A stretch of 64,000 nucleotides of DNA from Nymphaea colorata (GCF_008831285.2 NC_045141.1:22412742-22476741), one strand, 5' to 3'. Shown: positions 11,089-23,125, counted from the first letter of the stretch. Numbers and translations: made by a program. The notes: generated by a model not told the origin, from the sequence alone.

Positions 11089-13893
11089 TCAACCCAAGAG
11101 TTTTTTTATTGACATAATAATGTAAATAACATGCATAGATTGGCCACAAGCATATTCACCTTCTTCATATGGAACAACCTCAAACCTAGAATGCACTACA
11201 GGGTTTGCTTCATATGGAACAAGCTCAAAACTAGAACGCACTATGGGGTCTCCAGCAGCTGTGCATCCTGCTTAAAATCATACAATTATTGTTATCATCG
11301 GAAAAAGTTAACATGTAAATTGCAAATGAATTTACCTGAATGTTTTAATTTTGGACAATTTCTCTTGTCATGGCCTGTTCCTCTACATGAATGACATATT
11401 CTTTGTTTGCCAACCTCACTATCAGTTGAAATATTCCTGCATAGCTGTCAAATAAGTAAAAATTGTTTTTTTTGCACATTGGATAAAAAAAATAATATAC
11501 CTTGCATTCATGCTCATGCCACATGTGCGAGAATTATGTCCAAGTTGCCCACAAGTCTTACACGATCTTTGCACTTTGCTTTGTTGGATGCATGAAATGA
11601 TCCGCTCTGAACTTCCTTTAGCATGCATTGTTTCACGATTCGTCAAAGCATCATCATGATGTTCATCTTCATCAGTGTTTTGCAATGCCTTCATGTGTGC
11701 ACTTTCATTGGAACTGACTTGCACTTCTTCATGAACATTTATGACAGGCATACTCTTATGCATCTTCACATTTTGCAAGTGTTGTAACAATTTATCAAAC
11801 CCATTTATTGCATCCTCATAACATCCACTTGACAATGCTTCATTAACACACATATTGGCCTTCAACTGGAGAATGTTTTTCATCATTAATGAAGAGTTTG
11901 CACCTGACAATGCTTGGGAAGTTGAACGCAATTGTACAACACCTTTTCTAGCATGTTTTGTCCATCTTTTAAGTATATAAGTTGATGGCAATTTCAATAG
12001 TTGTTCTGCATTAAACACTGTAAGCATATGGCAACAAACAACACCCAAAGATTTCCACAATTTGCATCCACAACTTGACAAGTTTTGAGTATTCTTATCA
12101 AATGAAATTGTATATTCCTTAAACACTGGGCTTGCCCCATCTCTACCACAGTCCTTCAATACTTGTTTAATAGTATATACTCTTACATCACCAGCATGTT
12201 CTTTAAGCAAAGGAGTGCAAGTTGTAATTGCCAAAAATTCGTCTTGAAAGTGCTTTCTAAACACCTCAGGAGTGTAAATATCCCGCAAATGAACTTCCAT
12301 AGGATGACTTGTATTGGTGGGTTCAACTTCATTATTCATTTTGAAGTCCAACTCCTTTTCATTGGATCGTTGTCTATGTATTGCTTCTTCATATTTCACA
12401 ATAAACTCAGTCAACGTTGTATGGGCATAAATGCATTGCTTAAAATAGTCATTCATGCTTTCACTTCGTTGGGTCATAGACATTCCCGCCATAAAAGTAT
12501 CACCAGAATATGGTTTAGCCCATAAGGATCTTTCTTTCCATAAGTTTGTGGCCCACTCAGTGGTTTTCAATTGAGGATATAAATTAATCATTTCATTCCA
12601 TCTATTTTCAAATTCTTCAATCGTCTCTGACTTAAAAAACCACGCATCCCACAAGTGTTTAAATTCATGATTTTGCTTATACAAGTTTCCAATAGATGTA
12701 GGCATTTCTGTCAATATGTCCCAACTGCAACACCTATGCACTGTATCTGGAAAAGTTTCAACTACTACCTCCTTTATTACAAGATTTTGATCAGTTATAA
12801 ATGCCATTGGGGCTCTACCACCCATTGCATGCAACCACTCTTGAAATAGCCATTTAAATGTCCCTTTCTTTTCATCAACAAGTAATGCACATCCAAAAAT
12901 AATACTTTGGCTATGATGGTTTACACCTATAAATGGAGCAAAAGGCATATGGTATTTATTTTTCTTATATGTCATATCAAATAACACTACATCTCCAAAA
13001 TAATAATAGTCTTCACGTGCCCTTGAATCTACCCAAAAACAATTTTCTACTTTTCCAAACTCATCAACTTGGATGCTATAGTAAAAATCTGGATTTTCAT
13101 CTTGTTGTTTCTTAAAATAATTTAACATAGTTTGACAATCTTTGCCGTAGTAAGTATTTTGAATTTTTTGAAGATGATCAATCAATTGCTTCTTACTATA
13201 TGTCACATGTTCCATTCCTCCGACCTGATGTGCAAAAACATCCAAGACTTGTGATGCTCTCAATCCAGATTCAGTCTCTGTATCGACCATTTTCTTTTGA
13301 AGAGTATTCATATTTTTTGTTGTCTTGTGAAAGTTCATTTTTGATGGGGAATGCAAGTAATGGTTGTGTACATATTGAATATTACGCACACGCCACTTTG
13401 TTTTATTAACTAGTTCAATAGACATCCATGCCTTGCAACCACATTTTGTACTTGCATATTCCTTCCTTTCATTGTTCTTTTGTTTCTTGAAGCCATTTTT
13501 CTTGCAACAGAATTGTTTCCAATGCATAACACCCCTTTTCCTTTTACAGTCACGTATACATATATCAAAACCACCTAACCTTGCATATGTATTATAAAAG
13601 TCATATGCTTTAGCATCACTATCGAACTCCATTCCAACATATGGTACAAATTCACTAGAAACATTTGGAACTAACTCTTTTTTGTCCTTCATCTCCTCAT
13701 CACCACGTATTTCATCATTTATTGCCTCACACCTTTCATCCAAATTAATGGCTTCATCTACTTTTCTATTATCATCCTTCAAAGTCACCATAATTTTACT
13801 AGTCTCAAACTCCGCCACATTTTCACTTGTGCTTGTGCCCATATGTATCTTTTTTGCCACATTTGAACCTGCTGAGCTGCTACTTGTGTCCAT
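11089..13893 (-). CDS. FAR1-related (FRS/FHY3 family) transposase-derived factor with two zinc knuckles
   Basis: Exons on the minus strand: 11501-13893, 11336-11436 and 11089-11267, giving about 890 residues; phases agree. Domains in order: FAR1 DNA-binding domain (about 85-185, Cys/His-rich, ending HNHYLHSP); MULE-type transposase core (about 295-400) with Asp306 in VLFDMTY and Asp368 in FITDQN; conserved QRSESMN near 475-481; SWIM zinc finger (C608, C610, C620, H622); then CCHC knuckles at 778-791 and 812-825. FHY3/FAR1 proteins are domesticated Mutator transposases acting as nuclear transcription factors. The family's CX2H motif after the second Asp is here C389-x2-D392. The second knuckle needs the second exon; without splicing the first exon would end at 11422. 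The third exon is less certain, and its GGTGAA could be another donor. No terminal inverted repeats were noticed, so a host gene is more likely than a transposon. Confidence 0.85.
11161..11249 (-). repeat. 45-base in-frame tandem duplication in the last FRS exon
   Basis: Two adjacent 45-base units on the minus strand encode VRSSFELVPYEANPV and then VHSRFEVVPYEEG. The unit length is a multiple of three, so the frame is kept. The units differ at a few bases, mostly giving conservative changes, which fits a coding role for this exon but does not prove it. Confidence 0.75.
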
Positions 13894-14710
13894 ATTTAAA
13901 GACCTTCACAACACATAATGAACATGAAACAAAGTTATAAACAATGGCATTTTCTTTTATAAACTTATTAATGAGAAGACAATGTCTTAAAATAAGAAAA
14001 AGCAACAAACAGGCGGCACATACATACAGCTAAAATAGCAGAAAAGGATGAGCAAAATATATGAAAATTAATAATATGAAAGTGAGAAAACATGATCATA
14101 TGAAGAAACAAGAGACCTTCCAACATTGCATAATTTTGGTAAGAACATATTTGGAAACAAGATATCAAAATCTAAACATGAACTATGAACACCAAAGCGA
14201 GCATGATAGCAATCAACGACAATTGATTAACCAATCTAAATATCATATTATAAATGTAATATGTCAAACTATATGGACAAGAACACCAAATCTGATACAA
14301 TATTCTAGTTCACCCCTCTTGGTATTCATTTTGCTATACCCATGGAATCCCTTTTTTAGATTAACATTGCAGTTAGGAACAAGCATGCTTTTATATTCAT
14401 CGAGATATAGGAAAGGTATACAGCCTAAAGAGAATGTACATTGTAACTGATATATGGAGAATAGGTAGCTACTAGACTTTCATATGTCAAACTTGATAGA
14501 AATTGTCTAGAATGTTGATTTTAAAAAGATCAATGATGGAGATTAAGTTGAAAAAAAATGGAAATTTAGTTGTATTTTCAAAAGACTGGAATGCCCTTCA
14601 AAGGAGGGAAGGGTCTCGATTAAGGAAACTCATATTTTCCTCCTTTGAGGAGTATTTCGGACTCTTGAAAACACAACTGGATTTTCATCTTTTTCAACTT
14701 AATCTTCACG

Positions 14711-14807
<97 letters not shown>

Positions 14808-15711
14808 AGAGAGAGAGAGAGAGAGTAAGTAATTGCTGTAAAGACTGAGGATTATGGCACCTTCATAAGTTCTTCCTTTTTCTAGTCCACATCTGAGCTT
14901 TCATTGAATAAGAGGATCAGTATAGTAAATTTCAAATAGTTTTTCCACATTACGAGGATTAGACTTTGCTACCTGAGGAAGAGGATCATGCTCCTGCTAA
15001 GAGCATATATGAGGAAAATGGTCTGTTTTCTACTGATGGCACGTCTCCATACACTTATACTTTCATTTCTGTCATGTCTGGATGTGTGCTACGTTCCAAT
15101 GTGAATACGAGCTATTCAAGAAAGTAACTGCTGGCTATTTTCAGGCCAGTAGATACAGTGAATGATGAAAAAACAACAAAAAAACAAGAGCACAGAGCTA
15201 CGTCTCCAGCGTAGGAAATGCAGAAATCAGTATCAACTTTCAGAGTTATTTAACAGTATGACGAAAACAAAACCTCAAATTTATACAGTTTAACAATTTA
15301 GGCCGCAGAGGAAAAGTTGATCAGCGTCGCTATAATAAAACATACGACCACAGGGGGAAAAAAAAGACACGAAATTCAGCAAATTATCAGATGTAAAAAA
15401 AAGAGAGAGAGAGAGCGCGAGCGACTAAATATCTAGAAGGCAGAGGAGGTGGCGAAGCTGCTTCCTCTCCCTCTCTTTCTGTGCGTCGGCGTATGGCCGG
15501 CGCAACCAAAGCAGCTCGTTGAGTGAGAGATGGAAGAATTATAACAATAAAAGAAAGAAAAACAAAAAGACATAGAGAAAGAGGTGCTGCTGCCAGAGCA
15601 GGTCCCTGTGTGCATCGGTGCATCGGCTTACAGAGACACTGGCCGCCAAAACAAAGAGGCAGCTCCGGCAACCCCTCTCGCTGTCTATCTGACTCGGCCG
15701 GGAAGGGGGAA

Positions 15712-15713
<2 letters not shown>
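13894..15713. other. Region 5' of the FRS gene: probable leader intron and microsatellites
   Basis: No coding exon is recognised. On the minus strand an acceptor-like tgttgtgaag lies just before the FRS start, and a good donor-like CACAG/GTATGCC lies near 15758. Most of this stretch may therefore be a leader intron. The strand-specific frames around 15387-15913 are GA/CT-repeat artefacts. Confidence 0.4.
14711..14825. repeat. Compound microsatellite (AC)9 (AT)~37 (AG)10
   Basis: AC repeats at 14711-14728 pass directly into a long AT run (14729-14802) and then into AG repeats (14806-14825). It lies about 0.8 kb upstream of the FRS start codon, probably in the leader intron. The AT length is expected to vary between individuals. 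Confidence 0.97.
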
Positions 15714-15748
<35 letters not shown>

Positions 15749-15913
15749 CTGGCATACCTGTGAGCGACGGCGACTGTCTGGGCGTCGGCGACGGAGGGGG
15801 GAAAAGCGAGCTGTGGGGCAAGGGGGACAGGCTGCGGTGAGGGCGACGGCGACGGGAAATGTGAGACACGGAGAGGGAGAGAACACTCGAGGTCGGAGGG
15901 AGGGAAGGAGCAA
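15714..15913 (-). promoter_or_regulatory. Candidate GC-rich leader exon of the FRS gene with a (GA)n tract
   Basis: Plus strand 15714-15747 is an uninterrupted AG/GA repeat, a CT pyrimidine tract on the gene strand. Just beyond it, the minus strand reads CGCTCACAG then GTATGCC, a good splice donor at about 15758. The sequence up to 15913 is GC-rich, unlike its AT-rich surroundings. A CT-rich, GC-rich non-coding first exon before a large leader intron is common in plants. Assignment to the FRS gene is inference. Confidence 0.35.
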
Positions 15914-17898
15914 GGCAGCGGGAGAGCGATGGGACGATCGTAGATGTCCGATATTTCCTTGATTGGACGGCTGCGACGGTCGGGCCGGATTTTGATCCGG
16001 CCGGATTTTGAACCGGCTGGATCGACGCCCCTCTGACCAGATCCGGTGGGGGGTCTTCGGCGCTCAGGGCTGTGAGATGGAAAGGTTCGGCACTCGATCG
16101 GAGTCAGGCCTTTTAGTCGCGAAAGCCGTAAAATGCGAGGTTGTGACGGCGAGAGTCGAACTTAAAAAATGGGAGCAGAAGGCTCTCCATCTCTGTAGCG
16201 GCTTATTGAAAAAAGGTTCTCCATTAAGAATTTCTATTGTATTACTTTTCGGCTTTGCGCTTTTCTTTTATAATGTAATTATTTTTTGTGGAACACATAC
16301 TAAGACTAAAGGGACGCTGTCTCCTAATTAGATACTGACGCCTTTCTATACCCTGGGGTTCAGTTCTTTCTATACAGTGGTTTAATCTTTAACCCGCATA
16401 TTGATTAAAAAATAAAAAGAAAAAAGAAAATGAAAAGCGAAGAATTGGCAACACTCAAAAGCTAAGCAGACTAACTCATCTGAGTTTTGATCATTATGCA
16501 AGGAAGAGAGAACGTGTGTGTGTGTGTGTATATATATATATATGCTAGTATTGTGAGGTTAGTATGTTGGTTTGTAGTGAAAAGTAAGCAACAGTCAAGA
16601 CTGGAGCAAGGTGGACAAGACCATGAATCCATTGATGGAAAGCAACAAATCAACTTCAAACATATTTGAAGATTTGGCTGTTGCTAGGAAACAGCTGTCT
16701 TAGAAGCATTAGCAACCTTTTGTGGCAGCATCGGTTCGTAACATTTTAGCCACAGTTTATGGTGTTTTTAGGGTCAATTTTTTATTTTTAACAATCGGAT
16801 GATATCTTACAGGCCTACAAATTTAAATCTTTTCATGTATATATTGAGAAGGCACTATTTCTATACTTCGTCTAAAGACAAAACAAGAGATATAGATATG
16901 TATTGCCCAAAGAATTGCCAATGAAACCTGCAACACGTTAATGAAAGAAAACTTTAGAAAAAAATAAAAAAAAATAAAAAACCAGAATACCAACCACAAA
17001 TCGGCAGCAACAAATGGGCCTAATGTGAAAGGTAGATGACCAATATTGAAGCCACCAAACTGCATGGATGGCTGCTGTTGGAGAGGGTGGTGTTGATGAT
17101 GGTGGTAATCGGGCTCTTCGTGAGAAAGTTGATGGCAAAGGAACAGGAGGAAGAGGAGCAGCAGAGGAAGCTGAGAAAGAGGGAGAGAAAGCAACAGAGT
17201 CTGAGGGATCAAGATAGCTAACAGACCGAAAGAGAGGGAGAGCTAGAGAGGAGGGATGGAGAGTCTGAGAGACAAAGAGAGAAGCGGGAGATGGAGAGGG
17301 CCGAGAGGCGGTTAGAACTTTTCGAATGAAAATGAGATTGGGGATTTAGGATTTTCAGTTAAAATTTTGAAAACGTAAAAAGAGAGAGTCCAGCCGGGTT
17401 AAACGAGTCGAGTTCCACCAACTCGAACTTGACTCGTGTATGAATTGGTGCTTGAGTTTAATAAAAATGCCTGGCGAAGATAGTTGGAGAAGAAGTGGAG
17501 GAGAAGGAAAGATTAGTACAGGTTGATTCAGATTAGCTGCTCATAAATTAGTTCATTATAGCAAAAAGAACAAGGTCAGTGGGTCATAATACTGGAAGCA
17601 GAGCAGCGATTGGAGTACACACTGTACATTTATACAACTGAGCTTCACTGCTCGCTCCTCCTATTAGAAAGATCAGAAGCAAAAGTATACACTATTGAAC
17701 TCTACTTATTATCCTCGCGTTATCGACTATGTTACTCTTCATATGATACAAAACTAGAGCTTAGCCTTGGGCAGCACACTAGTGCACTCGTTCGGTAAGG
17801 GGCGAAGGGATCGGGAACGGGAGTGGTACTAGCTGCTAGCTGCTAATGGTGGTGAAGAAATCGCGGGCAGCAGAAGCAGCAGCAGCGCTTCATTTTTG
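15914..17898. other. Spacer, no gene recognised
   Basis: Holds a TG/TA microsatellite (16515-16543), a purine-rich stretch (17100-17300) and a short piece carrying the cgagtcgag motif (17400-17450) of the repeat family described further right. A minus-strand frame at 16823-17212 begins with a Leu-rich stretch like a signal peptide but has no family resemblance. The end near 17899 is the 3' flank of the TPR gene. Confidence 0.4.
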
Positions 17899-19215
17899 TC
17901 AATAAGCTGCAACGAGTGGCGATGACTCCATCCCCTTCTCTAATGTTGCTTCTTCTCCTTCTTCAGCATCCCATAGGAAGTGAGCGTATGAACCCAGCAC
18001 ATAGCTGCATTAACGTTGCAAAATAAGAGTTAGATCATATAACTCTCTCTCTCTCTCTAGGAAGACAAGCACAAAAGACATGAAGATATTAACATTACCA
18101 ATCATCTGGTGCTGCTCTTATAGCTTGACCAAAGTAGGACTCGGCTCTTTTCTCGTCTCTGTAGATGTCCCAGATCAAGTTCGCGTACAGAGACAGCACC
18201 TCCCCATCGCCTGGACTCGCTAAGATCGCTCTTTCGTAACACTCTTCGGCTTTTGCTGCATCCTTTTCGACCTGTACATAGATATTCACATAACAATTAG
18301 AAGAGGAAACCAAAAAAGAACTAATGACATCAATTTCCCCTTAAATTATGAAGCAACTAATTACGAAGTATAGGCACAAAATTCAACTAGTTCCATTGAT
18401 CCGAATTCCGATCATTGTAGAACCTCTTTCGGGGTGGATTTCCAAGTTCAGTACCAAAAAAAAACATCTATGATGGACTAAATTTCATGTTCTTCACGCT
18501 AATAAGGAAGACCACGGAAGAGAGGTTCTGGTTTCCCTTACAGGGGAAGAATGAAGGCAATCAAAACCGGATAATCATAAACAGAAGCAGTTATCGCCCA
18601 GCAGGAGATTGCAAATGGATAGAAACGAGAACGAGTTCAACGAACCTCGTGCAAGTATTTCCCATAGTTCATCAGCAAAAGAGGATTCCCAGGGTTCGCC
18701 TTCAGCATTTCTTTATAATACTCTCCGATCCTACTTCCATCGGCTCCTCCGCCACTAGACGACCCGCTCCCTTCACCTCTTCCTCCATCCCCGCCGCCCG
18801 TCTTCCTTCCTTTCCCACTCCCTCCACCGCCAAAGCCCAATTCTTCTGTCGACGCCCTTTCCGTCACCCCCTCGGAGACGTTCCAGATTCTCCTCCCGAT
18901 CATCAGTGCGCCCTCTCCTTCCTCCTCGTCTAAAATCCTCACACTCCTCTCACGACCCTCCCGGCGAGGCCTGCTAGACTCCGCCTGCTTCAAGCCGTAC
19001 TTGACACAAGAATCCCCCCACCCAGGGAGATCGACATCGGCTTCCGACCTGGTCCGCCTTAGGGCGGGACAGTCGAAACGCAGGGGATTCCGGGGCGAAG
19101 CGGAGAAGGATACTCCTTCGCCGGGACCATGACCGGTATGTATTCTCGGCGAGCCGGAGCCGATGGAAGGTAGTAGGGTCTGGCCGGAACCAGTCCTCCA
19201 CAGGATCGCTTTCAT
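17899..19215 (-). CDS. TPR-like (tetratricopeptide-like) superfamily protein
   Basis: Three exons on the minus strand: 18646-19215, 18099-18271 and 17899-18004, giving 282 residues with consistent phases. The N-terminal ~130 residues are polar, Ser/Arg-rich and without known domains, followed by a Gly/Ser-rich linker. The C-terminal third holds TPR-type helices: YYKEMLKANPGNPLLLMNYG, then AEECYERAILASPGDGEVLS, then AESYFGQAIRAAPDD, then a final helix pair (YVLGSYAHFLWDAEE). This is the layout of a plant family of small proteins whose TPR block packs against a disordered N-terminus; their molecular role is poorly known. I chose the Met at 19215 because a TATA-like CTATAAAT lies 87 bases upstream, which makes the in-frame Met at 19503 unlikely. 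Confidence 0.83.
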
Positions 19216-19301
19216 GGCTGCCTCGAGATCTTTGGTGAACGGTGAAAAGTTATCAGGAAAGACGAAAAATCTCCGAAAAGGTGAGGCCGCCCTCTCCTGC
19301 C

Positions 19302-19309
19302 ATTTATAG
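19302..19309 (-). promoter_or_regulatory. TATA-like box of the TPR-like gene
   Basis: The minus strand reads CTATAAAT here, 87 bases before the chosen start codon. A transcription start about 30 bases downstream would leave a leader of roughly 55 bases. It supports the shorter protein start. Confidence 0.5.
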
Positions 19310-21204
19310 TCCCACCCTTTCTTCTCCCGCCCGGACGGAGCCTTTAACGCCGTCATGGAGCTTCTCCGTCCACGTGGCAGTGAGGGAACGTGAGGTCGAT
19401 GACGTGGCTTCTTTTGATTCGAAACTACTCCATGCAGACTAGGTCCCCATGAATATGGAAAACGCCTTCCTCGCATCGCATTCTTTTTTCCTACAATGCC
19501 CACGATTGGTGCTCTGGTTCAACGACTGTGCCACCCACTAACTTACGATCGCCTCCATACAAGATTCCGGGTCTGAACGATAATTAAATCCACGACCTTG
19601 TTTCTATTTTTCGTATCGTCTTAACTACATCTCTCAAGCTCAACATAAATTGAGGGAAAAAGAAAAAGAATAAAAGGGAAGAAAATTTTAAGTAAAAGCT
19701 GACCGTCTCAGTTGTGCTTGTACTTTTAAGATCCCAAACTTCTCATCCACGCCACTCCTGGGTCGGTCTAAAACGTGATGAGTGGATTTGGATCGATCGC
19801 AAGGGCCGGGTATGGCAATGGCGTAATATGCACGGGATCTGAGGGTGGTTTCGGTGCACGGCGACTCATTTGCGGAGAAGTCCAAACCGCGTGCCTTCTT
19901 TTACGAAACCCGCGGGCTCCCGTCTATTTTCGGGATCATGGGTTTGGGGAAAACCATGTGCAAGTTATACTGTTTTCTTTTCTAGTATATCTCCAAGAAC
20001 AACAAGTAATTTTTATTCTTCAAAAATTTTTAGTAGATAAAAGAAACTATAATATATGTGGACTCAATGGGACTATAGTTGGTCCATTTGTATTTTGATT
20101 TTGGTAAGTGCTATGTTTTTTTATTCTTTACTTTGAAGGCGACTCACTACACAAAAAACCCCGAAAGCAAAGAAAATAAACCCAAGACCTCGAAAGCAAA
20201 GAAAGTAGCGTAAGCAATTACCTACAACGTAGCTCTGTCACTGATCCTCAAAGTTGGGAGACTACGCGACCAAGTTCGGCCTGGTTATACCAAGCCAACC
20301 TTGCTCGTGCAGCGAGTGAGTCAAGGTCAGCGCCCAACTCGAAGCAAGTTGACTTACCTGCAATTAAAACGTCTTCGGTCGGAGTCCCTTAGCTTAGCTC
20401 TGGACTTTTGAGTTGTATATATGGAGTGCAAAAGTGGATTTGCCATTCGCCAAGGCCGACCTTGCTATGCTTGGACCTTGTTTCAATGATCGAAGGTGGT
20501 TACAGGTGGTTACATACACAAGCCTGTGAATATATATATATATATATAAAATATAGAGAAGCTCATATATGAAGGCCAAAGTTACACATGTCATGCAGCA
20601 GAAACTGTACACAATGCACCCCGGTGTATATAACCACCTCCTTGTTAGTGTTTTGGAATTATTTGGATAGGACAAATGGACGGGTGGTAAAGCATCTGCA
20701 TCCCCTGAATTAAAACTCGGGTTTTATGCAATACCATGAGCGGAATAACTGGTTGGGAAAGAGACATGGAAGTCGCCCTCCAAGGCCAGCTACTTAATCG
20801 GTGTCATACTTTTCCTTGGACGAATTAGAAGAAGAAACCAGAAGAAAAGAGAACAAGAACAAGAAGCACAAGGGAAAAAAAATCAATTTGGCATTTGCGC
20901 TCCAGGCCAGATATGGCACCTGAACTTAGTTAGCGTTTGGCCTCTGTGAGTATAGCGTTGCTCACGTTTAACCAAGTCAGGATGAGCTTGCCTAAACCAC
21001 AAGCTACTCAACTCCATTCCAGACATATGTGGCTTAAGATGAAAGATTCAAGGAGTGGGCGAGGTGGGTAGTTAAAGCCATGGCGGTCGAGCCCATGAAC
21101 ATGGCCCATGCAGGCCCCTCCTTGGCTCCGCCCTGGCATGGCATGGATTTGGTGAAGAATTACACCAAGTTGGTGAAGCTCAATGTTTTTGCTTGTGAAA
21201 GTTA

Positions 21205-21596
21205 AGGAGCTTTTCGTTTGATGTCTTAGAGTTTCGATTTTGGATTCAAAATTCCAGAATCAAATTGTCACCTCAATCTGGAATTACATGGAAGAGAAAT
21301 TTCACTTCCACTTGAGCTTGATAAATATTGAATTTTGATTCTAGAATTACAAATGACTTGTTTCACAAAAAGAAAAGTAAAATTCTAGAATTGATGAATT
21401 AACGACTTCATAATTCTAGAGCCATAATTTCATCCCGAGGGTGGGTTCACAATTCTAGAATTTTTATTTTTGAATGAAGTTATAATTCCCAGAATCAAAA
21501 TTCTTTGTTTTGATAACCTAAGTCTCATTTTTAAAGAACGAGAATCATGATCATGATCGTAAGATTTCATTGATTCCAAGTGAATCAAACGCCCCC
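21205..21596. mobile_element. Probable PIF/Harbinger-type MITE, about 392 bases
   Basis: The left end reads AGGAGCTTTTCGTTTGAT and the right end, reversed, GGGGGCGTTTGATTC, sharing the core CGTTTGAT. Both ends are flanked by TTA, the target duplication favoured by PIF/Harbinger elements. The interior is AT-rich with many inverted pieces of 'gaattctagaatt' type and no coding frame, as expected of a non-autonomous element. The terminal repeats are imperfect, so the insertion is not very recent. Confidence 0.5.
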
Positions 21597-22150
21597 TTAG
21601 TGTTTCAACATTTTTCCCTCTTCTTCGGAGAGTAATACTATTGCATCAGCATTGTTAGAGGTCTAATAATGTGCATAAACATATATTTTATGTTCTAAAC
21701 TTAGCCAAGTGTGTTTTAACTTGCACAAACTTAACCAGACTTGCTCGAGCTGGCTCAACTCGTTCAACAAGTGAAATTTCACTAGTAATTCAACATTGAT
21801 TCAATCAGCTTGTGAGTTGAAACCCAGCTACTTGACTCTCATGTAAAACCCTAGCAATAGGAGCAAGTTCATGAACATATGTTTTGAGTATTTTGACCAT
21901 GCTTGGGCAAGTTCTAAGCATGCTTATCGAAGAGCTGAGACCTTCATATCACTTCAAATCCATATCAATAATCGCATTTGTATTGAACTTGCAAGAAGAC
22001 ATGAATAACAAGGATTGGCCCACAAAATGCCACTTGAACGGCTCTAGATGCTCCAATCACGTGACAGGAAATTTTTGTCAGATTTCGCCTGTAATTGGAC
22101 GAAAGAAATGTTGACATTTGTCACAATGGGATTGACAATAGAAGTATGAT

Positions 22151-22608
22151 TGGCAATTATAAACGAGCAGAGTTGAACCCGAGCTTGGCCAGCTCGAACT
22201 CGAGTTGAGCATCTTATAGCAAGCTCGAGCTTGACTCGACTACACAAAATCGAGCAAGAACTCGACTCGTTTATCACATTTAACTCGTTTAGCATTGACT
22301 CGTGTAAGCATTAACTTGTTTAATCGTGTAATCATTAACTCGAGTAAGTGAAAAAATTGTTTTTACCTTAAAAGTTAAAACCGTTGATTCGCTGAACCAG
22401 TTTTTACAATATTATATAGAGTACCGGCACGAGTCGAGTAGAGTATAAACGAGTCGAGTTCCTGAAACTCGAACTCGACTCGTTTATCATTTCAAGTATA
22501 TTTGTAAGCTCGAACTTGACTCATCTATAAATGAGTCGAGCACGAGCCGAGTTTTTTCGAGCGAGTTCGAGTCAAGCCTGAGTTAGCTCGGCTCATTGTG
22601 CAGCCCTA
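22151..22608. mobile_element. GAGCTCGA-rich non-autonomous element, possibly hAT-type, about 458 bases
   Basis: The stretch is full of gagtcgag, gagctcga and cgagttcga motifs in both orientations. Its right end, read on the minus strand, starts TAGGGCTGCACAATGAGCC. The left end tggcaattataaacgagcag is a loose match to that. Flanking 8-mers agtatgat and agtataaa agree at six of eight positions, compatible with an aged 8-base target duplication as hAT elements make. No coding capacity. Superfamily assignment is inference. Confidence 0.45.
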
Positions 22609-23125
22609 AGTATAAATGGATGGGCAATTCAAATGGAGTTTGAATCTGATTGAGCAGTAAACGGATCCGTTCCAAGTTTTGACCAGCGATGCAGCCGGGT
22701 TGGACATGGCTGACATTCAGTCTGATCTTATCGGGTCAAGTCGAGTCTGATTTCCCAAGATCGAACATCAACGCCACTAGGTTAAGATCCACATCCACAT
22801 AATCTCGGGTTTAGATTCCTATCAGATTTCACGGTCGATTCGGACCTGGGCCTGAAATTCCTGTTCTGAATACTGAATGCTGAAAACTAATCCAGTTACT
22901 ATGTGCATCCTATTGCCCAACCTCATAGTGACACAACCCTCAGTTGGATTGAAATGGATAAACCAGTTCCAGTGGCAGTCGAACTCAAAGTTGGATTCTT
23001 GGGGAAGCAAGATGGGTGTTTCATCCTACCACCCAAGAAAAGATGTACATCCATGGTACCATGTTTGTTTTTGGTGTCGGGGGGTGTCATCTGCCACATG
23101 CTTCAACTTGTGCATGAATATCCTT

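Noticed and set aside
15387-15913. Overlapping 105-160-residue frames on both strands
   Set aside because: They are driven by GA/CT repeats and GC-rich sequence, show no domain, and fit a leader or promoter better.
16823-17212. Minus-strand frame with a Leu-rich start like a signal peptide, then His/Gln-rich sequence
   Set aside because: No family resemblance; the Leu and His/Gln runs come from a purine-rich tract on the other strand.
18637-19503. Longer start for the TPR-like protein at 19503
   Set aside because: A TATA-like box at 19302-19309 lies inside the extra segment, and that segment is low in conserved character; the Met at 19215 is preferred.
20675-20760. Possible second SINE (ggtggtaaagcatctgc ... 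ctcgggttttatgc)
   Set aside because: The B-box-like part is too decayed and no element ends are visible.
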